A stretch of 50,946 bases of DNA, taken from a virus. The position numbers and the translations under genes were made by a program. The stretch lies in IMG/VR virus record IMGVR_UViG_3300005265_000006, positions 1 through 50,946 of that record; one strand, 5' to 3'. Shown here in pieces: positions 16,742 to 26,288 of the stretch. Each line of letters begins with the position of its first letter. Within the stretch, counting starts at the first letter, position 1. The notes beneath the pieces are model-generated. The model was not told the DNA's origin, did no database searches, and saw nothing but the letters and a program-made list of their open reading frames with translations.

Positions 16742-18450
16742 TCTACTACCTTTGAGATTCCACCTTCTTTTATGATTTCAATATAATTACAATCTAAATC
16801 AAATTCTGGATTATGAGATATAACAAAAATAGAAGAAATCTCTTTCTTTAATTCTTCAAGTATATCAACCACAATACTATCTATACCTGTTCTATCTAAC
16901 GGATCAAAAACTTCATCCAAAACAATCATATTAACATTATATCTTCTTCTTAAAATAGAATTAAAACTCAATAATAAAGCAACATCTATTCTTCTTCTTT
17001 CACCTGAAGAACAACTATCATAATCCTCATAACCTGTAAGTTTGAACTGCCATTTATCTCTAACTTCTCCTGACTTCAATATAGTAAAAGGTATAAATTC
17101 CCCTTGAACACCACCACCTATCAATATAGACAGATACTTATTCAATTCATTGTTTATTTCGGGTAAATACATTTTCATAAGAAAACTTATGATACCGTCA
17201 TATCCAAATCCTTTCTTCCAGAAATCGTACACTTCTTTTTCTTTACTTATATCTTCAATGTTTTTCTCAAGTAAATTTATTTCTTTACTTAACTCTTTTA
17301 TTCTTTTATTCTTTTCCTTCAAATCATCTTCATATTTATCCCTTGATACTTTATACTCATTTAGTTCAAACTTTATCGTTTGTAATTTATCTTCTAACTC
17401 TGAAACCTCAGATTCTATAGAAGTTATTTCATCAACTAACTTATCCACTTCTTTTTGTTTCTTATCTACCTGTTCTGATAACTTAGACTGTTTCTTTTCT
17501 AATTTCTCAATTTCTTTTTCAACAGAAGAAAAATCATAACTTATATCTTTTTCATCTTTAATTTCTCTCAAACATGTAGGACATTTACCTGATTTAACCA
17601 GTTTCTGTTTTTCACCGTACTCTTTTTTCAATGTTTTAATCTTGAAACTTATATCACTTAAATTCTTTTCCAAATCATTCTTCTCTTTAATCTTTTCATT
17701 AAACAACTCTTTCTTACTATCTAACTCAGTATTTAATTCATATAACTTCTTCTTCATAGATCTTCTTTCTTTTTCTAATTTCTCTATATCCACTTCTTCA
17801 TTAAGATCCTTTATCTTCTCTTCAATATCTTTAATCATACTTTTTAATTCTTCTTTCAATTTCTTGCTTGATTCTAAATCTACTTCCAACTCCCTCAATT
17901 TTCTATCAAACACCTTAACCTTCTCTTTGGCCTTCTCTTGTGCTTTAATAAAAATATCAAGACCAAACATTTTCATCATAATATCTTTTCTTTGTGCATC
18001 AGTTCCATTCAAAAAAGACTGTGTCAAAGAACCTGAAAACAATACTGTATTTACAAATACATCTGGATGTATAATATCATTTATCAAACTTTGTGTTTTT
18101 CTTATATCAGGTAAAGATATATCTTCATCATTCTGATATAATTTTAATTTATGTATTTTACCTTTTTCTCTAACAATCAAAAACTCATCCTTATTAACCT
18201 TAAATCTCAACTTAACAATACATTTATCTTCACCTTTTCTAACAGGGCCTCTTTTACCTTTTCTTAATAAACTTCCATATAAAGCAAAATATATTGCTTC
18301 AAATAAAGCAGATTTACCACTACCATTACTATCAAACTTAGGTGAATCATTATTTATCCCTTTTACAAAAACAATACCTCTTTTATCAAGATTAAAACTT
18401 ACTTTATCATAAGACAAAAAATTCTCAATATCAATCTCCAAGAACCTCAT
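16738..18450 (-). CDS. 46: SbcC/Rad50-like recombination ATPase (gp46-like)
   Basis: The ATPase half of the gp46/gp47 end-resection complex. Residues 1-110 hold the N-terminal lobe with Walker A NGSGKS at 42-47. A long coiled coil spans about 180-390, and its apex carries the zinc hook CPTC near residue 293. The C-terminal lobe has the signature SSGERRRIDVA and Walker B MIVLDEVFD. Length 570 is close to T4 gp46 (560). The gene overlaps the nuclease partner by 20 bases, as expected for a stoichiometric complex. GGAGGTGTTGA precedes the ATG. Confidence 0.93.
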   Translation of the reverse strand: MRFLEIDIENFLSYDKVSFNLDKRGIVFVKGINNDSPKFDSNGSGKSALFEAIYFALYGSLLRKGKRGPVRKGEDKCIVKLRFKVNKDEFLIVREKGKIHKLKLYQNDEDISLPDIRKTQSLINDIIHPDVFVNTVLFSGSLTQSFLNGTDAQRKDIMMKMFGLDIFIKAQEKAKEKVKVFDRKLRELEVDLESSKKLKEELKSMIKDIEEKIKDLNEEVDIEKLEKERRSMKKKLYELNTELDSKKELFNEKIKEKNDLEKNLSDISFKIKTLKKEYGEKQKLVKSGKCPTCLREIKDEKDISYDFSSVEKEIEKLEKKQSKLSEQVDKKQKEVDKLVDEITSIESEVSELEDKLQTIKFELNEYKVSRDKYEDDLKEKNKRIKELSKEINLLEKNIEDISKEKEVYDFWKKGFGYDGIISFLMKMYLPEINNELNKYLSILIGGGVQGEFIPFTILKSGEVRDKWQFKLTGYEDYDSCSSGERRRIDVALLLSFNSILRRRYNVNMIVLDEVFDPLDRTGIDSIVVDILEELKKEISSIFVISHNPEFDLDCNYIEIIKEGGISKVVE

Positions 18451-19462
18451 TCAACACCTCCAATCCTTTTTCAATAAAAACTTTATCTTTCTTTTTGTAT
18501 TTAACAAACTCTTCTATTGCTTCTTCATAATCATAATTCATATTAACAACTTCATTTTGTTCATTTTCTTCTACCTTATATTCAACTATAATATCCATCA
18601 AATTAAAACTGACCTTTCTTCTATCATACTTTTTAAGTAAACTATCAACCAGATCCTCTTTCACAATAAATCTATAATAATCATAATCATTAAAATCTAA
18701 ATCTTCTTCTAAATCAAAATTATCTTCAAATCTATAAGTTATAAACCTAAAGGACTCTGATTCTCTAAACATAATCTTATCTTCATCCAAAACATAGTAT
18801 CCTCTTTCACCAACCTCAGACCATTTCAGATAAAACAAAGAACCAATATTTCTCAAATTACCTTTTTCTTGATGCAAATGGTTATGACCTGAGAAAACAT
18901 ACTCATAATGAGATATATCTTTTTCGGAGATAACATACTCATCAGCATTTGTAAAATCAACCTCATTACCATTCTCTATTTTGTTGAAAACATCTATATA
19001 GTTGTGAACAAACAGATAACCGTCATTCTTTCTTAAAAAATTTTTTAATAATTTCAAATCCTCTTTACTATTTATCTCTTTGATATAGGGTAAGAAAACA
19101 AAACTATCACCATTTATATCTATTACTTTTCTTTTCTTAAACACTCTATTCAATCCTGATACAACCTCTATTGAATTAATGAAACTCATTCTATATAAAT
19201 CATGGTTACCAACTAAGAAATAAAACTTAACTCCTTTTCTCGTATATTTATTTATAACTTTAGATACAAAATAAGACACAACAACATCTAACTTATATCT
19301 TTTATCAAATAAATCACCACAAAAGATAACAATATCTGGACTTTCTTTATCTATTATTTCATCGAAAATTGTTATTTGTTTGAAGAAAAACTCATTTAAT
19401 CCATTAACCAACCTATTACCATATGTCCTGAAATGTGTGTCTGTCATAACTAAAATCTTCAT
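18431..19462 (-). CDS. 47: SbcD/Mre11-like nuclease (gp47-like)
   Basis: A metallophosphoesterase nuclease that works with the Rad50-like ATPase to resect DNA ends for recombination-dependent replication. Motifs in order: MTDTHF (D8, H10), FCGDLFD near 48, LVGNHD near 92 and FSGHNHLHQ near 190. Length 343 matches T4 gp47 (339). A GTAGGAGGAAAAG site supports the start. It overlaps the exonuclease gene upstream by four bases and gp46 downstream by 20, the same order as in T4. Confidence 0.93.
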   Translation of the reverse strand: MKILVMTDTHFRTYGNRLVNGLNEFFFKQITIFDEIIDKESPDIVIFCGDLFDKRYKLDVVVSYFVSKVINKYTRKGVKFYFLVGNHDLYRMSFINSIEVVSGLNRVFKKRKVIDINGDSFVFLPYIKEINSKEDLKLLKNFLRKNDGYLFVHNYIDVFNKIENGNEVDFTNADEYVISEKDISHYEYVFSGHNHLHQEKGNLRNIGSLFYLKWSEVGERGYYVLDEDKIMFRESESFRFITYRFEDNFDLEEDLDFNDYDYYRFIVKEDLVDSLLKKYDRRKVSFNLMDIIVEYKVEENEQNEVVNMNYDYEEAIEEFVKYKKKDKVFIEKGLEVLNEVLGD

Positions 19463-20301
19463 CTTTTCCTCCTACCTAATCTTCTAAAAGGTTTTACAAA
19501 ATTATAGAACCTCTTTAATATAGAACTAAATCCATATGTAAAAAGAAGAGTCCTAACCATATCAACATTCAAAGAACCCTTTTCAAAAAATATCATATCT
19601 GAACCAAGTTCATCTACCTTAAGATTAACCATATCATAATAAAAGTCTATCGTATCCCTATACTCTTTTTTAAGATAATTTATACCTTTCTCATCTAACA
19701 TAGAAAAAAACCTTTTTGGACCAACACCTCTCACACCCTTAATATTATCTGACATATCACCAACTATACATTTATAAAGTAAATATTCCTCAAGATTAGA
19801 ACAACCAGTTACATCCTTAAAATTATCCGAATTAACTTTCTTTTTAGAAATAACTATAGAATCTGAAAAACAAACCAACTGATATAAATCACTATCAAAA
19901 GATAAAACTCTAAATGAAAAATCTCTTAATAATCTATTGACTACATAACCAATTACATTATCTGTTTCAACCCCTAAAACTTTTACTATGTTGAAACCAA
20001 GATTTTTCATGAAAACATTCACCAGAGAAATCTGTTCTAATTTCTCTTTTATTTCATTATCAAAGGTTCTATTCTCATAGTTCTTATAATTAGAAAACTT
20101 ACTGATCTTACGTTTATCCCTTGAATCCCAAATAAGTAAACCATAATCAATATCATTATACTCTGATAAAACTTTACTAACATATTGTAAGAATAAAATA
20201 ACCCCTGAAACTCTCCTACCATCTTTATATAAACCATCACCCCAATCCTTACTCAAAAGTATACTATTACCATCCAAAAGATACATAACCCTGTTACGCA
20301 T
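19459..20301 (-). CDS. FEN-type 5'-3' exonuclease (T4 RNase H-like)
   Basis: Removes RNA primers and flaps on the lagging strand. The N-terminus has LLDGNSIL (first active-site Asp), the middle has VETDNVIGYV and LSFDSDLYQLV (further metal-binding Asp residues), then VGDMSDNIKGVRGVGPKR, the helix-3-turn-helix DNA-binding element. Length 280 is near T4 RNase H (305). ATG 20301 is preceded by GAGAGGTGTAA; an internal ATG at 20286 would start just before LLDGN and is a weaker choice. The gene overlaps the 66-residue gene by eight bases. Confidence 0.88.
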   Translation of the reverse strand: MRNRVMYLLDGNSILLSKDWGDGLYKDGRRVSGVILFLQYVSKVLSEYNDIDYGLLIWDSRDKRKISKFSNYKNYENRTFDNEIKEKLEQISLVNVFMKNLGFNIVKVLGVETDNVIGYVVNRLLRDFSFRVLSFDSDLYQLVCFSDSIVISKKKVNSDNFKDVTGCSNLEEYLLYKCIVGDMSDNIKGVRGVGPKRFFSMLDEKGINYLKKEYRDTIDFYYDMVNLKVDELGSDMIFFEKGSLNVDMVRTLLFTYGFSSILKRFYNFVKPFRRLGRRKR

Positions 20302-20494
20302 TTACACCTCTCTCAACCAAAACAGTATGATAAAGAAATTTCGAAAACTTAACAAACTCCTCAGAACTCATGATATGCATGGTCGAATCAATAAATAAAA
20401 CATAATAACCAGAAAGCGTCTTATAAATTTTCACCTCTATATTACCTAATGTTGTACTTGCAAGTAGATTCATCTTACTATCTTCTTTTTTCAT
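20294..20494 (-). CDS. small protein, 66 aa
   Basis: A short protein between the RecA and exonuclease genes, overlapping both by a few bases. It has a beta-hairpin look in the middle (LGNIEVKIYKTLSGYYVLF) and a helical C-terminus. The AAGGAGGTTAC site is strong. Not recognised. Tight coupling to recombination genes suggests it is a real gene with a role in replication or recombination, but that is inference. Confidence 0.6.
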   Translation of the reverse strand: MKKEDSKMNLLASTTLGNIEVKIYKTLSGYYVLFIDSTMHIMSSEEFVKFSKFLYHTVLVERGVNA

Positions 20495-21450
20495 GTAACC
20501 TCCTTCATTAGTTGTTTAAGTTCTACCTCATTCTCTTTAAAATAAGAAACTAAATCTACAACTCTATATTTCTTATTTTTATATTCAACCCACCCAGAAC
20601 TTTTCTTCAAAACACCTTTCTGTAAAAGATACTCCACAGAAGAATAAAAATTATCAAAACCTTTTTCAAAATCAAGATAAATATAACATTCTTTAAAAGG
20701 AGAATAAACCTTATTTTTCACCGTTTCCGCTCTTATTTTAACACCTACAACCTCATCTCCTTTCTTAATCTTTTCAGATACTCGCATTCTTAATCTTATA
20801 CTTGAGTAGAACTTCAAAGCCTTCCCACCAAATGTAACATAAGAAGGACCGAAATAACCAGTATTCATCGCCTCCCTGGTCTGATTTATAACCACCAGAG
20901 TAACATTATATTCAGACATAAGTCTCCTATACATTCTAAAACCTTGCGATAAAAGTCTTGCGTGTAAACCATACTGCTGGTCTCCAACCATACCTTCCAA
21001 TTCTGCTTTCGTAGTAGTCGCTGCAAGACTATCCCATACAATAACAGTTCTGTAATTACCTTTACTTTTTATCTCCTTTGCTATATTCTTCATGAAATCA
21101 AAAATATCTTCTATAGTATCTAAATCAACATACAACAATCTACCAACATCTAAACCAAGTTCCTCCGCTCTTTTAGTATCAAAACTGGCTTCTGTATCTA
21201 TTAAAACAGGAATATAATTGTCACCTTTTAACTGAACCTGTCTCAATATAGATAATCCCAAAGTAGATTTACCAGTAGATTCATCACCAAAAATTTCCAC
21301 TATCCTACCTTCAGGAACACCTTCTCCCATTATACTATCCAAAACATCTACTCCTGTTGATATCCAACTATCAACATCTGATATAGTATTATCATTCAAC
21401 AAAATAACATCTTTCAAAGATCTGGTTATGCTCTTAAAAATATCATCCAT
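20491..21450 (-). CDS. uvsX: RecA/UvsX recombinase
   Basis: Strand-exchange recombinase. Walker A is GDESTGKST at 55-63, Walker B-like strand is TVIVWDSLAA, followed by QQYGLHARLLSQGFR, and VVINQTREAM is the L2-side motif. The chain is 319 aa, close to bacterial RecA core and shorter than T4 UvsX (391). ATG 21450 is preferred because GAGGTGATT precedes it; a GTG two codons earlier lies within that site. It follows a UvsY-like mediator and an SSB, a complete recombination set. Confidence 0.93.
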   Translation of the reverse strand: MDDIFKSITRSLKDVILLNDNTISDVDSWISTGVDVLDSIMGEGVPEGRIVEIFGDESTGKSTLGLSILRQVQLKGDNYIPVLIDTEASFDTKRAEELGLDVGRLLYVDLDTIEDIFDFMKNIAKEIKSKGNYRTVIVWDSLAATTTKAELEGMVGDQQYGLHARLLSQGFRMYRRLMSEYNVTLVVINQTREAMNTGYFGPSYVTFGGKALKFYSSIRLRMRVSEKIKKGDEVVGVKIRAETVKNKVYSPFKECYIYLDFEKGFDNFYSSVEYLLQKGVLKKSSGWVEYKNKKYRVVDLVSYFKENEVELKQLMKEVT

Positions 21451-21457
21451 AATCACC

Positions 21458-21889
21458 TCACTCCATAGAACTTTCTATTCTTTTCATCGAAACTAACGAT
21501 ATCAACATATCTTTCTTTGTAGATAAAGAATCTACTACCTTTTGCAATATAAGAAAAACCTCTCTTAAATTCTGATAGAACTCCTGTTTATCTATATATC
21601 TTTCATCTGTTATTATAGAACTTTCTATCATCTTCTCCGTAAACTTAGTTCCTTCTTCCCTGAATTTACTTCTATATGCAGAATCCAACTCTGCCTGCAA
21701 TTTACCCAATTCAAACTTCGCTTTCTCCATAAGACTCTGATATTTCGCAAGTTTTGTAGAAAAATAACCATAGACTGAAGAAAATCTGGATAAATCCTTC
21801 TCCAAATTCTCTTCATCTATCTCAAAATATTTATCTACTTTCATCAACATTTTATGCAAATCAGAATCCATATCTTTCAGAAAACTCAT
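21458..21889 (-). CDS. UvsY-like recombination mediator
   Basis: 143 aa, close to T4 UvsY (137). It is nearly all helical and charged: IDEENLEKDLSRFSS, then a long Lys/Glu helix (AKYQSLMEKAKFELGKL), a conserved-looking IITDERY segment and a C-terminal helix (LILQKVVDSLSTKKDMLISL). This pattern and the position between the gp32-like SSB and RecA/UvsX match a mediator that loads the recombinase on SSB-coated DNA. Family assignment is by pattern and context, so it is moderately sure. GAGGAGGCTATT precedes the start. Confidence 0.65.
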   Translation of the reverse strand: MSFLKDMDSDLHKMLMKVDKYFEIDEENLEKDLSRFSSVYGYFSTKLAKYQSLMEKAKFELGKLQAELDSAYRSKFREEGTKFTEKMIESSIITDERYIDKQEFYQNLREVFLILQKVVDSLSTKKDMLISLVSMKRIESSME

Positions 21890-22869
21890 AATAGCCTCCT
21901 CTTTTTCTTATGACTCTTATACTTCTTAAACAATTCATCAAGTTCTTTATCTTCATCTTCAGAAACATTATCTTCTTTTTCGTCCTCATCATCAACAACA
22001 TCTTCGTTATCATCCTCTTCATCATCCTCCACATCTTCAACTTCCTCAGAAACGTATTTCTTACATTTTTCAGCATATTCACATTCTTGACATTCTTCAT
22101 CATTCTCATCATATTCACCAAAACATTCTGGTAATCTGGATCTCTTTCTGAATTTCTTTTTTGTCCCCTCTTCTTCATCAATCCCTTTAACTTTCTTCTT
22201 CTTTTTCTCTTCATCCTCTACATCTTCAATTTCAATATCCTCTTCATCCACAAATCCCTCTAAAACATCTCTAAGATCATCATAACTTTTTGTAACAAAA
22301 CTATCCAAATCAGGAAGGCTCTCTAAAAGTTCTTTAATCTTCTTCTTGCTTTCATATATAGGTTCTGGATCTAAAAATTGAACTGTATATCTCGTTATAC
22401 CATTCTTTGGAGTTTCTCTCTTCAATATAATATCTCTCCCTTTGAATGGATCGGTGAAATCTCCGAAATCTCCATCCGCAAGATAATCTATCAAATCTTC
22501 AAAAACTCTCTGTGAAGAAGTCCATACTTTCACTTTATTATCTTTTCTGTCTAATATTATCCATGCACCTCTTATATAAACTCTAAGTTTATTAGCAAGT
22601 TTGATATCTTCACTATACTTGCTTTTCTCCAACTTATCTACCATCTCACAAATCGGACATCTTTCATTATTAGTAACTTGTGGACAAAGGTAAGTTTTAT
22701 CCAAAAAGTGATATCCTACCTCCTTAAACGGAACTTTTCTACCTGGTGGTGCAATAATTCTTATTCTATTCTTACCTTCCTCAGGACTGAAAAAATCAAA
22801 TTCACCAGATCTGCGACTCATCTTCTTTAGTTTCTCACGGACATTTTTAATTTTCTCTAAGTCTATCAT
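21886..22869 (-). CDS. 32: gp32-like single-stranded DNA-binding protein
   Basis: 327 aa with an N-terminal basic arm and an OB-fold core containing a zinc site (H54, C62, C71, C74; H-x7-C-x8-C-x2-C, like T4 gp32). The C-terminal third is acidic low complexity (VEDVEDDEEDDNEDVVDD), the type that contacts partner proteins. Two things are odd. A second Cys group (CFGEYDENDEECQECEYAEKC, about residues 254-274) lies inside the tail, and the extreme C-terminus is basic (KSHKKKRRLL), where SSBs usually end acidic. AAAAGGAGGTTGGT precedes the ATG. Confidence 0.85.
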   Translation of the reverse strand: MIDLEKIKNVREKLKKMSRRSGEFDFFSPEEGKNRIRIIAPPGRKVPFKEVGYHFLDKTYLCPQVTNNERCPICEMVDKLEKSKYSEDIKLANKLRVYIRGAWIILDRKDNKVKVWTSSQRVFEDLIDYLADGDFGDFTDPFKGRDIILKRETPKNGITRYTVQFLDPEPIYESKKKIKELLESLPDLDSFVTKSYDDLRDVLEGFVDEEDIEIEDVEDEEKKKKKVKGIDEEEGTKKKFRKRSRLPECFGEYDENDEECQECEYAEKCKKYVSEEVEDVEDDEEDDNEDVVDDEDEKEDNVSEDEDKELDELFKKYKSHKKKRRLL

Positions 22870-22884
22870 ACCAACCTCCTTTTT

Positions 22885-22896
22885 AATAAAAACTAA
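22885..22896 (-). promoter_or_regulatory. leader element upstream of ssb (shared with clamp leader)
   Basis: On the minus strand the ssb leader reads TTAGTTTTTATT followed by AAAA and the AGGAGG site. The sliding clamp leader (33825-33836) has TTAGTTTTTATAAG in the same position. Only a dozen bases are shared, in AT-rich DNA, and the same string also occurs inside genes, so this is a weak candidate for a shared operator or promoter piece. Confidence 0.25.
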
Positions 22897-22905
22897 TTAG
22901 TATAA

Positions 22906-25158
22906 CTAAAACAACTTATTTCTCGTAAGACCACTCTCAAATTCTGAGTAATCAAAACCTAAAGCTTCAACTATATACTTTATCTTCATCTTTGTTCTCT
23001 CTATTATTCTATCATAATCTATTTCAAAACCATCTGGTATTTTATCTACAAAAGCAATAACATCAGTATCTGGATAACCACGAGGAACTTTCTTTATAAA
23101 GATATATCTAATTCTATCACCTCTGGTTATATTCATACTCAAATATTTATTACTATATTTTATTGCTCGAACATGTATTGGATTACCCTTGTAACTTTCA
23201 ATATCTTTATTTACTCCAACTGGAAACCCAATACTTTCTACATCTTGTTCCTTTATCGCATTAAAATATTCTTGCATGAATTCTCTAATATAATCTATAC
23301 TAACATCCTCTCTCAACAATTTTTCAAGAATCAAACTCTGTAATTTCTTTATGAATTCAGGATTATCAGATCTTCTAACTTCTAACCCAACAAATTCTAT
23401 CTCATCTACATCCTGTCCATTATCCCAAACTAATAAACCAGAATATCTTTTCTTGTTAAGAAAGATTATTCTCCTGTAAACTTTCTCAAATTTAATATTG
23501 AATATATGAGAGTCTACATTAAATTCTTTTTTCATAAAAGAATCAAAAGAACTATTTATCTTCTTCTTCAATTCATAACCTAACTCAATGCAATCATCAA
23601 GATTATCTAAACCTGACAAAACAAAAATGGAATCTGTATCAGAATAAATAACTTCATAACCCATATCTTCTACTAAAGAAATAACAAATCTAATAATAGA
23701 TCTGGCGGTATAAGTAACAGATGAAGCCAATCTCTTGTCAAAAAACCTTGAATTCTCAAAAGCAAAATATCCATACAATGAATTTATTAGCGCCTTCATT
23801 GCGAATTGTTGATTATACAAACTAACATATTCTGTACTACCATACTCATGTTTTTTCATTTCTTTCTTTAATCTATTTCTTTCGTTAAATAGATATTCTA
23901 TAACTTCTTTCAAAAAACTATCTCTATCCTTTCTAAATCTATATCTATCTATTTTTATACAATTACTACACTCTATTTCTTCACCAATAAAAGTTTCTGG
24001 TGATATATTCATGGAATACATAATTGATGGATAAAGAGAAGTCATATCTAATTCTACTACCCATTTACTAACTCCTTTCTTAGGTTCAAGAACAAATGCT
24101 CCTTTGAACTTCTTACCAGAAGAATCATCCAATTTCTTTCTATTAGGTAAAACAACTGATATCTGTTTAGCATAGTTCAACAAAAAATTATCAATCATCC
24201 TCGAATTCATCAATACCTGATCCCAAGTACTTTTTGTTTTTCTTCTTAGATTATCAAAAAATTGGGTTATAGAAATCTTTGTATCTAATTCTAACATAAT
24301 TTTAACATCTCTACGATTATATCTCAACATATCTTTCAGATCTTCAAAATCATCTATCTTATCTTTGAATTCATAATCAATTTTACCATAACCTAATTCA
24401 TATTTAGCAACATAATCTAACGCATAACTCTCTCTCATACCAGAACCAACAGTCAGGTATCTATATAACTTCAACATATCAAGAAAAGAACAACCCGCTA
24501 ATTCATACCAACCTTTATCTGATACAATACGTTCTAATGGTGAAATCTTTCTTATCAAACTATGTCCTATTCTATTAAATAAATAAACAAAATCATAGTT
24601 ATCTCCATTCCAAGAATATACTATATCAGGTAAATTTTTCCTCATAAATTTTACAAAATATCTATACATCCTTCTTTCATCATTAAACAAGAAAATTTGC
24701 CAGGACTTACTATCTATTACATCTTCATCAAGAAAATCAAGATAAACAAAACTAAAATACTTATCTAAAATATCATCATATATTCCTATTATGTTTATAG
24801 GATGATTCGCTTTATTCGGGTCTGCAAAACTACTTGAAACTATTTCTATATCTAAATACCATATTCTCAAATAAGTTTCTTCTATTTCATCTACTCTATC
24901 TATCAAAAATCTATTTCTATACAAAACATCTGATTCATAAGTTTCATCATACTTCTCTCTTTCTTCTCTAACTTCAGATGGATGACCAAGAACTATTTTC
25001 TTCAATCTTTTACCAGATAGAGAAACATATTTACCATTTTTAGTAGGAACAAAAAAATAAGGATAGAAATCATCAATTTTCTTAATTTCCAATTTATTTC
25101 CATCTCTCAAAAATAAATATACTATATGACCATCTGCATAAATATTAGCAATCTTCAA
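22906..25158 (-). CDS. 43: family B DNA polymerase
   Basis: Replicative polymerase of 750 aa (T4 gp43 is 898). The 3'-5' exonuclease has YLDIEIV (Exo I), YSWNGDNYDF (Exo II) and YNRRDVKIM (Exo III). Polymerase motifs are LDMTSLYPSIM (A), the NSLYGYFAF region (B) and YSDTDSIFV (C). The start appears to be TTG at 25158, with AGAGGTCTATT upstream, and it overlaps the dpdA stop as TTGA, so translation is coupled to the modification enzyme. Domain order is complete and the enzyme should be active. Confidence 0.95.
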   Translation of the reverse strand: MKIANIYADGHIVYLFLRDGNKLEIKKIDDFYPYFFVPTKNGKYVSLSGKRLKKIVLGHPSEVREEREKYDETYESDVLYRNRFLIDRVDEIEETYLRIWYLDIEIVSSSFADPNKANHPINIIGIYDDILDKYFSFVYLDFLDEDVIDSKSWQIFLFNDERRMYRYFVKFMRKNLPDIVYSWNGDNYDFVYLFNRIGHSLIRKISPLERIVSDKGWYELAGCSFLDMLKLYRYLTVGSGMRESYALDYVAKYELGYGKIDYEFKDKIDDFEDLKDMLRYNRRDVKIMLELDTKISITQFFDNLRRKTKSTWDQVLMNSRMIDNFLLNYAKQISVVLPNRKKLDDSSGKKFKGAFVLEPKKGVSKWVVELDMTSLYPSIMYSMNISPETFIGEEIECSNCIKIDRYRFRKDRDSFLKEVIEYLFNERNRLKKEMKKHEYGSTEYVSLYNQQFAMKALINSLYGYFAFENSRFFDKRLASSVTYTARSIIRFVISLVEDMGYEVIYSDTDSIFVLSGLDNLDDCIELGYELKKKINSSFDSFMKKEFNVDSHIFNIKFEKVYRRIIFLNKKRYSGLLVWDNGQDVDEIEFVGLEVRRSDNPEFIKKLQSLILEKLLREDVSIDYIREFMQEYFNAIKEQDVESIGFPVGVNKDIESYKGNPIHVRAIKYSNKYLSMNITRGDRIRYIFIKKVPRGYPDTDVIAFVDKIPDGFEIDYDRIIERTKMKIKYIVEALGFDYSEFESGLTRNKLF

Positions 25159-26288
25159 AATAGACCTCTCTTTTTCACCTCTGGACTGAAACTAAAATCA
25201 TTATTATCATAGATACTCAATAATCTAACAGAATCCTTTATATTCGTTCTAAATAACTCTATAAACTCCTCGTCTTCACAATTTCTTAGATAATCTATCA
25301 TGTCAAGTATTGTAGCAACATTACAAAGATATAGAAAAACATTCAAATCTGTTTCTTTCTTAAACTTTCTGTCCATATTCCTAATCATAAAATTCTTCAA
25401 CCTTGTATTATCATAAATCAAATTCTTGTTTTCCTCATATATCTTTTCAACTTTTATGTCCTTCACTTTAATACCTTTCAGATTTCTATCCACCAACAAA
25501 CTTCTACCATTCCAGAAAATAATAGTTCTCATAGATGAATATCTTATAGGAGTAGATGAATCAAAAGTAATATATACATCTTTGTAAAGAAACCTCTGAT
25601 AGTAAAGCAAAAACAATATTGCTCTAACTCCTGAAACTGCCAACAAATGTATTGATTTTATTTTCTTTTCTTCAATAAATTTAAGAAACTTTGTTAATCT
25701 AAACAAATCATTCGGTGGCTTTATACCAAGACCCCAAAACTTGAAATCGTATAAATCCATAATAGAATCATACCATTTATTCATAGTATCATAACTAACT
25801 CCATGTATTATTCCACCCAAAGAAAATTCACTATCATCTAAATCTTCTAACATCATTTTTGTCCATCTAATAGTTTTCTGTAAATGTTCATCAAAATTAT
25901 CAAAATCAAATTCTGATATCAATCCCTTATTCTTACCTTCTATTGGTCTATAAGGGGGAGAATCAAGTATGAAACCCATATTAGTTAACTTCGTTTGGTA
26001 TCTAACAAGCTTTCTTGGATTAATAAAAGCACCAAAAGAAAAGACCTGGAATCCACCAGAATCTGACAAAAATAAACCTCTTTGTTTGATATATTCAAAA
26101 CAATCTATTTGTTTCAACATGCTCTTATCAAACTCATAACCAGAAATAAGATAGTTAAAGTAGAACATAGTCTCTCTCCACTCCTCAAAATAACTTTTAT
26201 TCAACAGAGATCCAAAAATAACAGGAAGATAAATGAAATTATCTCTTTCTTCCCACTTCTTCCAAAAATCTCTCTTTATCTCTTTCAT
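25155..26288 (-). CDS. dpdA: DpdA-type DNA guanine transglycosylase
   Basis: A TGT-fold enzyme that swaps guanine for a 7-deazaguanine in DNA. Visible signatures are SDSGGFQVFSFG (75-86), LGGIIHGVSYD (157-167), FWGLGIKPP (184-192), HLLAVSG (214-220) and the presumed nucleophile in TFDSSTP (D243). The C-terminal CxCxxC zinc site of bacterial tRNA TGT is absent, as in DpdA proteins. The neighbours gat-queC, queC and folE support the DNA assignment over a tRNA one. The gene starts 50 bases inside the gat-queC gene, with AGGAGGTTAAGG upstream. It overlaps the polymerase start. Confidence 0.9.
   Translation of the reverse strand: MKEIKRDFWKKWEERDNFIYLPVIFGSLLNKSYFEEWRETMFYFNYLISGYEFDKSMLKQIDCFEYIKQRGLFLSDSGGFQVFSFGAFINPRKLVRYQTKLTNMGFILDSPPYRPIEGKNKGLISEFDFDNFDEHLQKTIRWTKMMLEDLDDSEFSLGGIIHGVSYDTMNKWYDSIMDLYDFKFWGLGIKPPNDLFRLTKFLKFIEEKKIKSIHLLAVSGVRAILFLLYYQRFLYKDVYITFDSSTPIRYSSMRTIIFWNGRSLLVDRNLKGIKVKDIKVEKIYEENKNLIYDNTRLKNFMIRNMDRKFKKETDLNVFLYLCNVATILDMIDYLRNCEDEEFIELFRTNIKDSVRLLSIYDNNDFSFSPEVKKRGLF

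Noticed and set aside
17150-17539. Plus-strand open frame of 129 codons
   Set aside because: Same reason as the other frame over gp46-like: antisense of coiled coil with no translation signal.
17642-18136. Plus-strand open frame of 164 codons
   Set aside because: Antisense to the coiled-coil part of the gp46-like gene. The Ser/Phe-rich composition is the typical mirror of a Lys/Glu-rich frame, and no ribosome binding site is present.
21861-22214. Minus-strand frame of 117 codons rich in Met, Arg and Lys
   Set aside because: It is an out-of-frame reading of the SSB acidic tail. The real frame carries the SSB domain and has the ribosome binding site.
25155-26288. tRNA-guanine transglycosylase acting on tRNA
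   Set aside because: The zinc-binding CxCxxC site of bacterial TGT is missing and the gene is in a Gat-QueC/QueC/FolE phage cluster; DpdA is the better call.
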